From the NCBI GenBank assembly GCA_934561725.1, contig CAKTGW010000034.1, forward strand, positions 1-7,866: a stretch of DNA of 7,866 nt, written 5' to 3'. The position numbers were made by a program, and so were the translations under genes. Origin of the DNA: an uncultured Oscillospiraceae bacterium. GTDB taxonomy: Bacteria; Bacillota; Clostridia; Oscillospirales; Oscillospiraceae. Below the pieces are notes generated by a model. The model made no database searches. It saw only the letters and a list, made by a program, of their open reading frames with translations, and was not told the DNA's origin. Shown piece by piece: positions 1 to 6,500 of the stretch. Each line of letters starts with the position of its first letter. The stretch's first letter is position 1.

Positions 1-12
1 AGTTCTTTTCAT
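1..12 (-). CDS. 5' end of a minus-strand gene (first four codons, MKRT)
   Basis: Only the first four codons (Met-Lys-Arg-Thr) lie in the window; the gene continues past the left edge. The start is supported by a near-perfect Shine-Dalgarno AAGGAGGA at 27-20 on the minus strand, 7 nt before the ATG at 12-10, and by a plausible promoter farther upstream. Ribosomal protein L34 (rpmH) typically begins MKRT followed by an aromatic residue, so L34 is possible, but four codons cannot decide it. Against relying on this, no dnaA and no TTATCCACA-type DnaA box is visible nearby, as might be expected if the region were an rpmH/oriC neighbourhood. Many unrelated proteins also begin MKR. Confidence 0.6.
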
Positions 13-19
13 GTGTTTT

Positions 20-27
20 TCCTCCTT
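20..27 (-). promoter_or_regulatory. Shine-Dalgarno site of the left-edge gene
   Basis: Read on the minus strand this is AAGGAGGA, followed by a 7-nt A/C-rich spacer and ATG. It is the main reason for calling a gene at the left edge. Confidence 0.75.
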
Positions 28-138
28 ATTAAATTTTGTGCCCGTAACATGAAAAAACGGACATTGGCTGCAAAAGGAAAAAGCCTTTTACACAAGAGAT
101 AGCTGGGCGGCGTCCACAGGGGGGCCGCTCAATCTATC

Positions 139-168
139 AGTATTGTAGCATTGTTTTTTTTTTGTCAA
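139..168 (-). promoter_or_regulatory. Probable sigma-A promoter of the left-edge gene
   Basis: On the minus strand a perfect -35 TTGACA lies at 168-163, followed by an A-tract. Two -10 choices exist: TACAAT at 147-142 (5/6 match, short 15-nt spacer) and AATACT at 144-139 (4/6 match, 18-nt spacer). Either gives an mRNA leader of about 120 nt before the ATG at 12. The leader shows no recognisable riboswitch. The stretch from 28 to 246 holds nothing else I can name apart from a small palindrome, ACAATTGT, at about 190-197. Confidence 0.5.
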
Positions 169-591
169 TGTTTCGGCGGCCAGTGTCACACAATTGTAAC
201 ATTGGACCGGGGGTTTACATAATGTTGGGAGAGAAGAGGGCGGCAACCCCTCCGTCAGCCCTGCGGGCTGCCACCTCCCCTTACACAGGGGAGGCGTGGG
301 TGCGGGAGCGTGGAAGTATGCATAAAAAAGGCTCCCCTTGAGAATCAAGGGGAGCTGTCAACGAAGTTGACTGAGGGGTTTGAATCTACCAGACGGCACG
401 AGGAAACGACAATCCCTCAGTCGGCGGAGCCGACAGCTCCCTTTACACAAGGGAGCCTTAGTTCCGTCAAAGCGCACGCTTTGCGGGAAGCCGAACGAGC
501 AACCCCTCCGTCAGCCCTGCGGGCTGCCACCTCCCCTTACACAGGGGAGGCGTAGGGCGTGAGAGCGTGCAGACAAAAAAAGGCTCCCCTT

Positions 592-645
592 AAATCGCAG
601 TCATTCCTGCGGGAATGACAAAGCCGCGCAAGCGCGGTGCGATTT
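592..645. repeat. Nested 54-bp structured insert inside a repeat unit
   Basis: An 8-bp inverted repeat (AAATCGCA at 592-599, TGCGATTT at 638-645) encloses two further hairpins. The first is GTCATTCC / GGAATGAC (600-607 and 612-619, loop TGCG); the second is CCGCG / CGCGG at 624-637. As RNA this would form a three-way junction. It sits exactly in the loop of the first hairpin of the unit beginning at 575, separating GGCTCCCCTT from CAAGGGGG. The placement suggests a second repeat family inserted into the first. Confidence 0.7.
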
Positions 646-669
646 CAAGGGGGAACCAGTTCCCCCTTG
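646..669. repeat. Perfect 10-bp inverted repeat, part of the expanded unit
   Basis: CAAGGGGGAA (646-655) and TTCCCCCTTG (660-669) are perfectly complementary around a CCAG loop. A weaker CCCCC/GGGGG hairpin follows at about 674-694. It is neither followed nor preceded by a long T-tract, so it does not look like an intrinsic terminator on either strand. Confidence 0.65.
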
Positions 670-792
670 AGGACCCCCATGCTCTCCGAGGGGGATCATA
701 TTGCAAGGAAACGAACAACCCCTCCGGCTCGCAAGCTCGCCACCTCCCTTACACAGGGGAGGCATAGGGCGTGAGAGCGTGGGTGCCGACAT

Positions 793-824
793 AAAAAAGG
801 CTCCCCTTGGGCTCAAGGGGAGCT
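793..824 (-). terminator. Intrinsic terminator of the exonuclease gene, built from a repeat unit
   Basis: Read on the minus strand, a perfect 10-bp stem (823-814 with 809-800, four-base loop) is followed after one C/G base by six T residues (798-793). It begins 43 nt past the exonuclease stop codon. This is a textbook rho-independent terminator and is simultaneously a unit of repeat cluster A. Confidence 0.75.
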
Positions 825-866
825 GGCGCGGAGCGCCTGAGGGGATCAAATTGTAGGGCAGTAAAA

Positions 867-1427
867 TCATCTGGGGCAGGTGCGGCAGGCGGTGAGATCA
901 TAGCGGCGGATAAAAGGCCGGATGTCCATACCGGCGCGCAGATAATGGACCAGCAGTCCGGCGCAGGCCTGACTGTCGCTGTCCGCGCGGTGATGATCCA
1001 GCTGGATGTTCAGGAAATCGCACAGGGTATTCAGCCGGTGATTGGGCAGCTGGGGCAGCAGCCGGCGGCCTATCTGGCAGGTGCAGGCATAGCTGACGCG
1101 GCTTTGCCAGCAGAGCCCGTAGTCCCGCAGGCATTTGGCCAGCACGCTCATGTCAAAGGGGGCGTTGTGGGCCACCAGCAGACCGCTCTCCATCAGCGGA
1201 CGCAGCTCCGTCCACAGCTCCGGGAAGGCGGGGGCGGTGCGCACCAGCTCCGGCGTAATGCCGGTAAGCTCCATATTAAACCAGTCAAACCGGCTCTGCG
1301 GATCCACAAGCCAGGACCGATTTTCGGTGATCTGCCCGTTTTCCACAACGGAGAGGCCAATGGCGCTCATGCGGTTATTCATGGAATTGGGCGTCTCTAC
1401 ATCAAAGACAATATATCTGTTGTTCAT
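867..1427 (-). CDS. DnaQ-like 3'-5' exonuclease (DEDDh family)
   Basis: A 186-residue stand-alone exonuclease domain, expected to remove nucleotides from 3' ends of DNA or RNA in the cytoplasm with two metal ions. All five DEDDh residues are visible: D9 and E11 in FDVET (Exo I), D92 in VAHNAPFD (Exo II), and H146 with D151 in HRADSD (Exo III, spacing H-x4-D). The segment PNHRLNTLCDFLNI just before Exo III is typical of DnaQ-like proteins. The open frame extends upstream to 1475, but the ATG at 1427 is preferred: AGGAGGA stands 6 nt before it and a promoter overlaps the extension. The size suits a proofreading-like or oligonucleotide-trimming enzyme rather than a polymerase fusion, and the substrate cannot be told from sequence. 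It is monocistronic here, divergent from the HD gene, with a repeat-derived terminator downstream. Confidence 0.93.
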   Translation of the reverse strand: MNNRYIVFDVETPNSMNNRMSAIGLSVVENGQITENRSWLVDPQSRFDWFNMELTGITPELVRTAPAFPELWTELRPLMESGLLVAHNAPFDMSVLAKCLRDYGLCWQSRVSYACTCQIGRRLLPQLPNHRLNTLCDFLNIQLDHHRADSDSQACAGLLVHYLRAGMDIRPFIRRYDLTACRTCPR

Positions 1428-1433
1428 GGGGCA

Positions 1434-1475
1434 TCCTCCTGAGTTCAGTATACGTCCTCCGGCGGCTGCGGGCAA
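1434..1475 (-). promoter_or_regulatory. Promoter and ribosome binding site of the exonuclease gene
   Basis: On the minus strand -35 TTGCCC (1475-1470), a 17-bp spacer and -10 TATACT (1452-1447) precede AGGAGGA (1440-1434). Transcription would begin near 1440, so the leader would be very short, about 13 nt, with the ribosome binding site almost at the 5' end. Confidence 0.6.
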
Positions 1476-1527
1476 GTCCCCGGAGCGGATACACAGCGCA
1501 GTTTACGCAGAATTTACAAATTTCGCC

Positions 1528-1556
1528 TTGCCGGAACGGGTGTATTTTGTTATACT
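1528..1556 (+). promoter_or_regulatory. Sigma-A promoter of the HD-domain gene
   Basis: -35 TTGCCG at 1528-1533, a 17-bp spacer and -10 TATACT at 1551-1556 with an extended TG motif at 1548-1549. The predicted start near 1563 gives a leader of about 28 nt containing AAGGCGG (1574-1580), 10 nt before the ATG. Confidence 0.7.
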
Positions 1557-1590
1557 GTGTAAACTGAAACGGAAAGGCGGTGGACCGGAT

Positions 1591-2244
1591 ATGGTCACAT
1601 TGGAACAGGTGCGCCACGATGCCGAGGTGCGCAGTTATATAGAGAAGGCGGATGAATCACTGATCGCTCTGGGCTATACAGAGCACAGCTTTGCCCACGT
1701 GGGGCGGGTGGCGGCGGTGGCCAGCAATCTGCTCAGCCAGCTGGGATATCCGGCGCGGACGGCTGAACTGGCGGCGATTGCCGGCTGGCTGCACGATATC
1801 GGCAACGTTATCAACCGAATCGACCACGCCCAGAGCGGCGCGGTCATGGCGTTCCGGCTGCTGGACAAAATGGGCATGGAGCCGGACGAGATCGCCACAG
1901 TGATCACGGCCATCGGCAACCACGACGAGGGCACGGCCTATCCCGTGAACCCGGTCGCTGCCGCGCTGATCCTGGGCGATAAGACCGATGTTCGCGCCAA
2001 CCGCGTGCGCAACAAGGATATTGCCAGCTTTGATATTCACGACCGGGTGAACTACTCGGTAAAAAAGAGCGAGGTCAGCCTGGATGGGCGGGAGGTGCGC
2101 CTGAATCTGACCATCGACACCAGCGTCTGCCCGGTGATGAGCTATTTTGAGATCTTTATGGAGCGTATGCTCCTGTGCCGCCGCGCCGCGGAGAAGCTTG
2201 ATCTGCACTTTGCGCTCATCATCAACGGGCAGAAGATCATGTAG
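1591..2244 (+). CDS. HD-domain metal-dependent phosphohydrolase
   Basis: A 217-residue cytoplasmic protein of the HD superfamily, which hydrolyses phosphomonoesters or phosphodiesters, usually of nucleotides. The metal-binding pattern is visible in order: H36 (HSFAHVGRV), H68-D69 (the HD pair, in WLHDIGNV), H79 (IDHAQSG), H111 (IGNHDEG) and D130 (LGDKTD). The H..HD..H..H..D arrangement resembles the core of HDIG/HD-GYP-type enzymes, but no GYP signature is present, so I do not claim cyclic-di-GMP hydrolysis. Residues about 150-217 form a C-terminal extension (DGREVRLNLTID...) of unknown role. The start is the ATG at 1591, with AAGGCGG upstream and a promoter at 1528-1556. The frame is open upstream to 1135, but that part lies antisense to the exonuclease gene. 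No intrinsic terminator follows directly; the transcript would run into repeat cluster B. The substrate is unknown. Confidence 0.9.
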   Translation: MVTLEQVRHDAEVRSYIEKADESLIALGYTEHSFAHVGRVAAVASNLLSQLGYPARTAELAAIAGWLHDIGNVINRIDHAQSGAVMAFRLLDKMGMEPDEIATVITAIGNHDEGTAYPVNPVAAALILGDKTDVRANRVRNKDIASFDIHDRVNYSVKKSEVSLDGREVRLNLTIDTSVCPVMSYFEIFMERMLLCRRAAEKLDLHFALIINGQKIM

Positions 2245-2285
2245 TATACCTATTATAATATGTACACGGGGAAACGAACGAGCAA

Positions 2286-2624
2286 CCCCTCCGGCTCGCA
2301 GGCTCAGATATCGGCAAAATAAGGCTCCCCTTGGGCTCAAGGGGAGCTGTCAACGAAGTTGACTGAGGGGATTGAATCTACCAGACGGTCCGGGGAGACA
2401 ACAATCCCTCAGTCGGCGGAGCCGACAGCTCCCTTTACACAAGGGAGCCTTAGTCCCGACAAAGCGTATGCTTTGCCGGGAAGAGGATGATCAACCCCTC
2501 CGTCTCGGCTGCGCCGAGCCACCTCCCCTTACACAGGGGAGGCGTAGGGCGCGGAGCGTAGTTGTGGACATAAAAAAGGCTCCCCTTGGGAATCAAGGGG
2601 AGCTGGCGCGAAGCGCCTGAGGGG
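2286..2624. repeat. Repeat cluster B: five REP-like units colinear with cluster A
   Basis: The units are a truncated minus unit (2286-2305, lacking its large hairpin), a plus unit (2321-2370), minus units at 2405-2451 and 2495-2543, and a plus unit at 2572-2624. Order, orientation and inter-unit spacers match 247-591 of cluster A. The shared spacers include TTGAATCTACCAGACGG after the first plus unit and AAAGCG..GCTTTGC between the two minus units. No gene is supported in 2245-2644; open frames here are translated repeat. Confidence 0.85.
2572..2604 (-). terminator. Intrinsic terminator of the hsp20 gene, built from a repeat unit
   Basis: On the minus strand a perfect 10-bp stem (2603-2594 with 2588-2579, five-base loop) is followed after one base by six T residues (2577-2572). 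It starts about 40 nt past the hsp20 stop codon, the same arrangement as after the exonuclease gene. Confidence 0.75.
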
Positions 2625-2644
2625 TTAATTTGTGAGGCCGGCGA

Positions 2645-3085
2645 TCACTCGATCATGATGCGGCTCTGATTTTCCAGAGCGGCTTTGTCCTTGCGGGGCA
2701 GAGTCAGCGTCAGGACACCGGACTCATATTTGCAGCTGACTTCATCGGGGGTGACATTGCCCACATAGAAGCTGCGGCTGCAGGCGCCTGCATAGCGCTC
2801 CTGACGGATATAGCGTCCTTCCTTCTCTTCCTCGTCCTTGTCCAGACCCTTTGCGGCGCTTACGGTCAGGTAGCCGTTTTTCAAATCTACGTTGACCTCG
2901 TCCTTGGTAAAGCCTGGCAGGTCGATGGAGATGCGGTAGGCATCCTTGCCTTCGTGGACATCGGTTTTCATCAGGTTCTTTGCGTGTTTGCCGTAAAGCT
3001 CACGGCCGGTATTGAAAAAGTCACGGTCAAACGCACCGTTAAAGAAATCATCAAACAGGTTCTCACCAAAAATACTGGGCAGCAT
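2645..3085 (-). CDS. Hsp20 / alpha-crystallin family small heat-shock protein
   Basis: A 146-residue ATP-independent holdase chaperone that binds unfolding proteins in the cytoplasm as large oligomers. The N-terminal arm is short and Phe-rich (LFDDFF, DRDFF). The alpha-crystallin domain spans about residues 40-131: it opens with KTDVHEGKDAYRISIDLPGF and closes with GVLTLTLPRK (residues 123-132), the family signature. The C-terminal tail carries the I-x-I motif (I143-M-I145) used for oligomer assembly. Length is normal for the family. The ATG at 3085 is chosen over the one at 3100 because GGAGGA (3098-3093) stands 7 nt upstream of it and would lie inside the gene if the earlier codon were used. 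A CIRCE operator overlaps its promoter, pointing to HrcA repression, and a repeat-derived terminator follows. It diverges from the adhesin gene. Confidence 0.96.
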   Translation of the reverse strand: MLPSIFGENLFDDFFNGAFDRDFFNTGRELYGKHAKNLMKTDVHEGKDAYRISIDLPGFTKDEVNVDLKNGYLTVSAAKGLDKDEEEKEGRYIRQERYAGACSRSFYVGNVTPDEVSCKYESGVLTLTLPRKDKAALENQSRIMIE

Positions 3086-3169
3086 AATCAATTCCTCCAT
3101 TCATATTCTGATTTGTATCGTGCCCGTTCGGGAGGCTCTCTTGAACCCCCTCTCATTTGGTACGGTCAC

Positions 3170-3198
3170 AGTATAGATCACTGTTTTAGCACTGTCAA
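3170..3198 (-). promoter_or_regulatory. Sigma-A promoter of hsp20
   Basis: On the minus strand a perfect -35 TTGACA (3198-3193), exactly 17 bp, then -10 TATACT (3175-3170). The start is expected near 3163, giving a leader of about 78 nt. The -35 box lies within the CIRCE operator. Confidence 0.85.
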
Positions 3199-3212
3199 TA
3201 TGAGAGTGCTAA
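3186..3212. promoter_or_regulatory. CIRCE operator (HrcA binding site)
   Basis: The sequence is TTAGCACTG-N9-GAGTGCTAA, against the known consensus TTAGCACTC-N9-GAGTGCTAA: 17 of 18 arm positions match and the spacer length is exact. It covers the -35 box of the hsp20 promoter, so bound HrcA would block RNA polymerase and heat shock would relieve it. The single mismatch is the innermost base of the left arm, which loses one base pair of the palindrome. Confidence 0.93.
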
Positions 3213-3214
3213 AA

Positions 3215-3257
3215 TTCACAAAAGAAGCGATTTTTGTTCACAAAATATGCGATTTTT
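3215..3257. repeat. Tandem direct repeat, 22-bp period, between the divergent promoters
   Basis: Two 21-bp copies at 3215-3235 and 3237-3257 share TTCACAAAA-n3-GCGATTTTT and differ at only two bases, both in the middle triplet. At the junction TTTTG-TTCA-CAAAA also forms an inverted repeat. The 22-bp period is about two turns of DNA helix, as expected for two protein sites on one face. They lie upstream of both the hsp20 and adhesin -35 boxes, so could serve either gene. No regulator is recognised. Confidence 0.6.
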
Positions 3258-3280
3258 CCGGAGCGGGCAGAAATTTAAGC

Positions 3281-3308
3281 TTGCAAAAGAGGACGTGTAT
3301 GTTATAAT
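3281..3308 (+). promoter_or_regulatory. Promoter of the riboswitch-adhesin transcript
   Basis: -35 TTGCAA at 3281-3286, a 16-bp spacer and a perfect -10 TATAAT at 3303-3308, with an extended TG at 3300-3301. Transcription would start near 3315, just before the riboswitch aptamer. Confidence 0.8.
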
Positions 3309-3320
3309 AAGAAAAAAGTT

Positions 3321-3422
3321 ATATTTTGGCAAACCTGCCGAAAGGCAGGGACGCAAAGCCAGATGGGCTTAACGCTTCCCTTTTCCCGCATTGAGGAACG
3401 CTATGGCAGCCGGTTGCAATTC
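3321..3422 (+). promoter_or_regulatory. Cyclic-di-GMP-I (GEMM-I) riboswitch aptamer
   Basis: The conserved core is unmistakable: GGCAAACC at 3328-3335, a perfect CCTGCC-GAAA-GGCAGG tetraloop hairpin at 3334-3349, then GGACGCAAAGCC at 3349-3360. The second arm is bounded by GGCT (3366-3369) pairing AGCC (3408-3411), with an inner helix GCTTCC / GGAACGC. It ends with CTATGGCAGCCGGTTGC, the tetraloop-receptor side typical of the class. The family binds cyclic di-GMP. It sits between the promoter and the adhesin start, about 145 nt upstream of the ATG. Exact aptamer ends are approximate because the P1 pairing is weak by eye. Confidence 0.93.
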
Positions 3423-3499
3423 TGATTTAGGTGCATCTTTGCGCATATTGCTGCGTCCATTCAGCTTTGCTGCCAGAGAGGTGCCTTTTTCTTTTTTTC
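3404..3499 (+). promoter_or_regulatory. Candidate riboswitch expression platform
   Basis: TGGCAGC at 3404-3410, part of the aptamer's 3' strand, is perfectly complementary to GCTGCCA at 3469-3475. Pairing them would break the aptamer. A pyrimidine tract (TTTTT-C-TTTTTTT) follows at 3486-3498. This could be a terminator/antiterminator switch, but the helix ends about 10 nt before the T-tract and I cannot find a clean stem abutting it. The direction of control (on or off) therefore cannot be read from the sequence. Confidence 0.35.
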
Positions 3500-3554
3500 G
3501 CCGGGAAAAACAACAGAGATCTCGCCTGCGGGTGCAGGTAACAATAGATAAAAT

Positions 3555-3560
3555 AGGAGG
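3555..3560 (+). promoter_or_regulatory. Ribosome binding site of the adhesin gene
   Basis: AGGAGG, 5 nt before the ATG at 3566, within an A-rich leader. It fixes the start of the large secreted protein, and the signal peptide follows immediately. Confidence 0.85.
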
Positions 3561-3565
3561 CAAAC

Positions 3566-6500
3566 ATGAAAAAGCGTATTTTATCAGCAGCGTTGTCTGT
3601 ATGTATGATACTTACAATACTGCCCGCCGAGGCGCTGGCGGGCGATACGGCGCAAACAGGTCTGACCGCGTCTGCGGCGGACGCATTGCCGCAGGAGAAG
3701 ACGGAAGTTACAGTCACGCTCTCCGGCGGTGAGGCAGGTACAACGGCGGATGTTACGGTCAGCGGCTATGATCCGCACTGGTATGTAACGGACGGCCTTG
3801 TGCTGCAATACGATGGTATTTACAATACCGGTGTAGCGGGTGCGCATAGCGGCGAGGCCACTACGTGGACACCGCTGGTCAGCACTGTTAAATTTGGCGA
3901 TATGGCTGTCAATCTGCCGGCTATGAAGCTTAGCAGAGAAGGCTGGACTGAGGATAATGGCCTGTATCTGAAGGATACCAGTATTGCAGCTAAGAATTTC
4001 TCTTCGGCATTTATGGCTGAAAATGGATTTACATGGGATTATATGTTCGCACTGAATTCAGCGGACTATGACAACTGGAACATGTCTCAAAATCCTACCT
4101 ATAGACATCCCGTGCGTTTGGTTAATTCAGCCGATTATAACTTCGGCTCTATCAATAATTCTACTCGCGTTTTGTTTTATGGTGGAGGCGTGAACTGGCC
4201 TCCGTACCTCACGCCGTTCCAGGGCGACGTTATGTCCACGTTGACACTGGCTACCGGTGCGGCAAATGCAGATGCGCATCGTAAGGTCTATCAGAACGGT
4301 AGCCTGGACAGCCATTCGAATGGCGCGGGTAATGGTATGCCTACGGGCGATGCAGCTGCGTATAGCCCTGCGGAAACAGTTACTTTTACATTCACCGGAG
4401 TTGAGTTCCCGACAATGGCCGTAAGCGCTGGTCATGCAGTTGACGGTACAGCTTATAATCTTGGCCGCACCGTCTACGGTACTCGCCTGTACAACCGTGA
4501 GCTGACGGCAGATGAGATCGCGCAGAATGCTGCCGTAGATGCACGCCGCTATAAGAGCGGTGAAACCTTCATCGGTACTGCAAACGATCAGCAGCTGCTG
4601 GAGCAGTTCGACGAGAGCGGCAAGGCATATACCACGCTTACCGGCGTCACCTTTGACAGCGAGGGCAAGGCGACGATCACTCTGGTGCTGAACTATGCGG
4701 GTGAGAACAACCTGACCTTTACGGTAAACGATCAGAGTGCGGATCTGACCCTGAATGTTCTGACGGAGCGCGACAAAGCCGCTGTGAACGCTGCCAATGC
4801 GGCGATCGATGCTACGACGGACATCACGGAAGAGAATCTTGCTGATGCGCTGGCCAAGGTTGCCGCTGCGCAGAAGGCATATGACGAACTGGATGCAGAT
4901 CTGCAGGGATTTATTTCCGCAGAGCGCAAGGCGGCGCTGAAAGCTGCGGCGGACAAGATCGACGAGGCCGCAGCCGGCAGCCATCAGGTCACCGTCACCT
5001 ATGATGCTAACGGCGGTACGGCTTCACCGAAAACTGCAACTGTTATTTATAAGGAAACCGACGAGAACGGTGAGCCTAAGACCTTTACGCTGGCTGTTCC
5101 CACCCGCAAGAACTATACGTTTACAGGCTGGGCGCTGAACGGCACCCTCATCACCGATGAAACGGGTGTTTCCTCCAATTGGTGGGATAGCCTGAGCGAT
5201 GCTACGGTTGTTGCACAGTGGACTTCCAACGCAGAAAAGGGTACCGTACTCGAGATCACAGAAGCAGAGGATATCTACGCTCTGGCGCGTATCTATGCCA
5301 AGACTGGCACGGATGCGGATTATCAGCGCTTCGGCTATAATACGGCATCTGATGCGGCACAGAGCAAGCTGATGGATGCCGCTACTGTGTATGAGCTGAA
5401 GAACGATATCACATTGACCAACCATGATGCCAATGGTGAGTCCAACGGCTTCTATGGTATCCCCGAGTTCGCGGGAATCTTTAACGGCAACGATAAGACC
5501 ATCACGCTGGATATTGATTTCAGCGCATATGATGAGAGCAACGGAAGCGGAAGCCAGTATACCTGCGGCGGTGTGTTCCGTTCCCTGCGCGGCGCGACCG
5601 TTAAAAATATCAAGCTGGCAGGCTCGGCCACCGGTGAGCTCTCTCTGAATAAGACTCTGAATGATATCGGTATGCTGGTCGGTGCGGTGAATGGCTCCAC
5701 AGTGACTACGATCGAGAATATCGAGACCAATGTCACGGTCAATATCACAAAGCTGTCGAACAACGACCATTATGCCTATATCGGTGAGGTGCTTGGCCGA
5801 AATGCAATGGGCGGCGCCACAAAGCTGGCAATAACCAACTGCGTGAACAACGGCAATGTTACTGCTGTGGTCGTTGGTGAGCAGTCCAACCCCAGTCGCG
5901 TGGCCGGTATGGTCGGCCATGCCAATGCAGGACTTGTAATGGAAGGCTGCCGCAATAACAGCACCATAACGGTGACCGGAGACTCCACCTATGTAGGCGG
6001 ACTGGCAGGCACCTCCGGCGGTACATACACAAATTGTGTGGAAGCCGGTTCCCTCTCTGCGGAAAAGGGCACTGCGGCGCTCTTCTCCGGTATGCCGAGC
6101 ACGGCAACCAAAGAGGACGGCAATAAGATCATCGTCAAGATCACCGGTCAGGACGGTGAACAGCTCACAGCACAGGACGGCGTCAGCGCCACTGTGACGG
6201 ACGGCGAGGCCACACTGGAGCTGCCGGTCTACTATGTGAGCGATACCTCCCGCCGCTATGACAAGTACGATGTGGCGGAAGCCATCGTCGTCGACGGTGA
6301 GAAAACCCTCTACCTGTTTGACATGCGCACCAGAACCGCAACGCTTGCATTGAATACGGCAGATGCCGCAGCCGAGGCGGTTCCGTTCAGCTCCTGGAGC
6401 ACGGCGATCCATCTTGCCGAGGCAAAGGATCTGATCGATCTGCAGAATGCCGTGAATGGCGATGCAGACGCTATTGCAGCGATTTACAAGCTGGGCGGTA

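Larger units (their letters stand above)
247..844. repeat. Repeat cluster A: seven REP-like double-hairpin units in mixed orientation
   Basis: Seven units of about 45-53 bp make up this non-coding stretch. Plus-oriented units begin with an A-tract, then a 10-bp hairpin (GCTCCCCTTG / CAAGGGGAGC), a second small hairpin, and end in CTGAGGGG. They lie at 324-378, 575-about 699 (expanded by an insert) and 793-844. Minus-oriented units begin CCCTC, carry the small hairpin, then CTCCC..ACAC..GGGAG. They lie at 247-295, 413-459, 503-551 and 719-763. Spacers are also conserved, for example TAGGGCGTGAGAGCGTG after minus units. Both orientations belong to one family. Short open frames across the cluster encode proline-rich peptides that merely translate the repeat, so I call no genes. 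This is a chromosomal interspersed repeat typical of gut Oscillospiraceae; no transposase is present. Confidence 0.85.

Noticed and set aside
28..246. Origin of replication next to a possible rpmH
   Set aside because: No TTATCCACA-like DnaA box cluster and no dnaA gene are seen.
88..870. Short open frames with peptides such as PPLCKGRWQPAGL and QLPLHKGAL
   Set aside because: They are translations of the hairpin repeats. The same peptides recur wherever a unit lies in frame, a familiar source of false protein calls.
1135..1590. Upstream extension of the HD-protein frame, giving 369 residues
   Set aside because: The extra part is antisense to the exonuclease gene, has no family resemblance, and a promoter plus ribosome binding site support the start at 1591.
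2254..2259. TATAAT after the HD gene as a promoter -10 box
   Set aside because: No acceptable -35 lies about 17 bp upstream, and no gene follows on the plus strand before 3566.
1657..2340. 227-codon minus-strand open frame over the HD gene
   Set aside because: Shadow frame: the sense strand encodes a complete HD metal-binding pattern, while this frame shows no domain and begins inside repeat DNA.
247..2624. CRISPR array
   Set aside because: The repeats alternate in orientation, vary in sequence, and have conserved spacers; no cas gene is present.
4127..4984. 285-codon antisense open frame on the minus strand
   Set aside because: Same codon-register shadow of the adhesin gene; no ribosome binding site or family resemblance.
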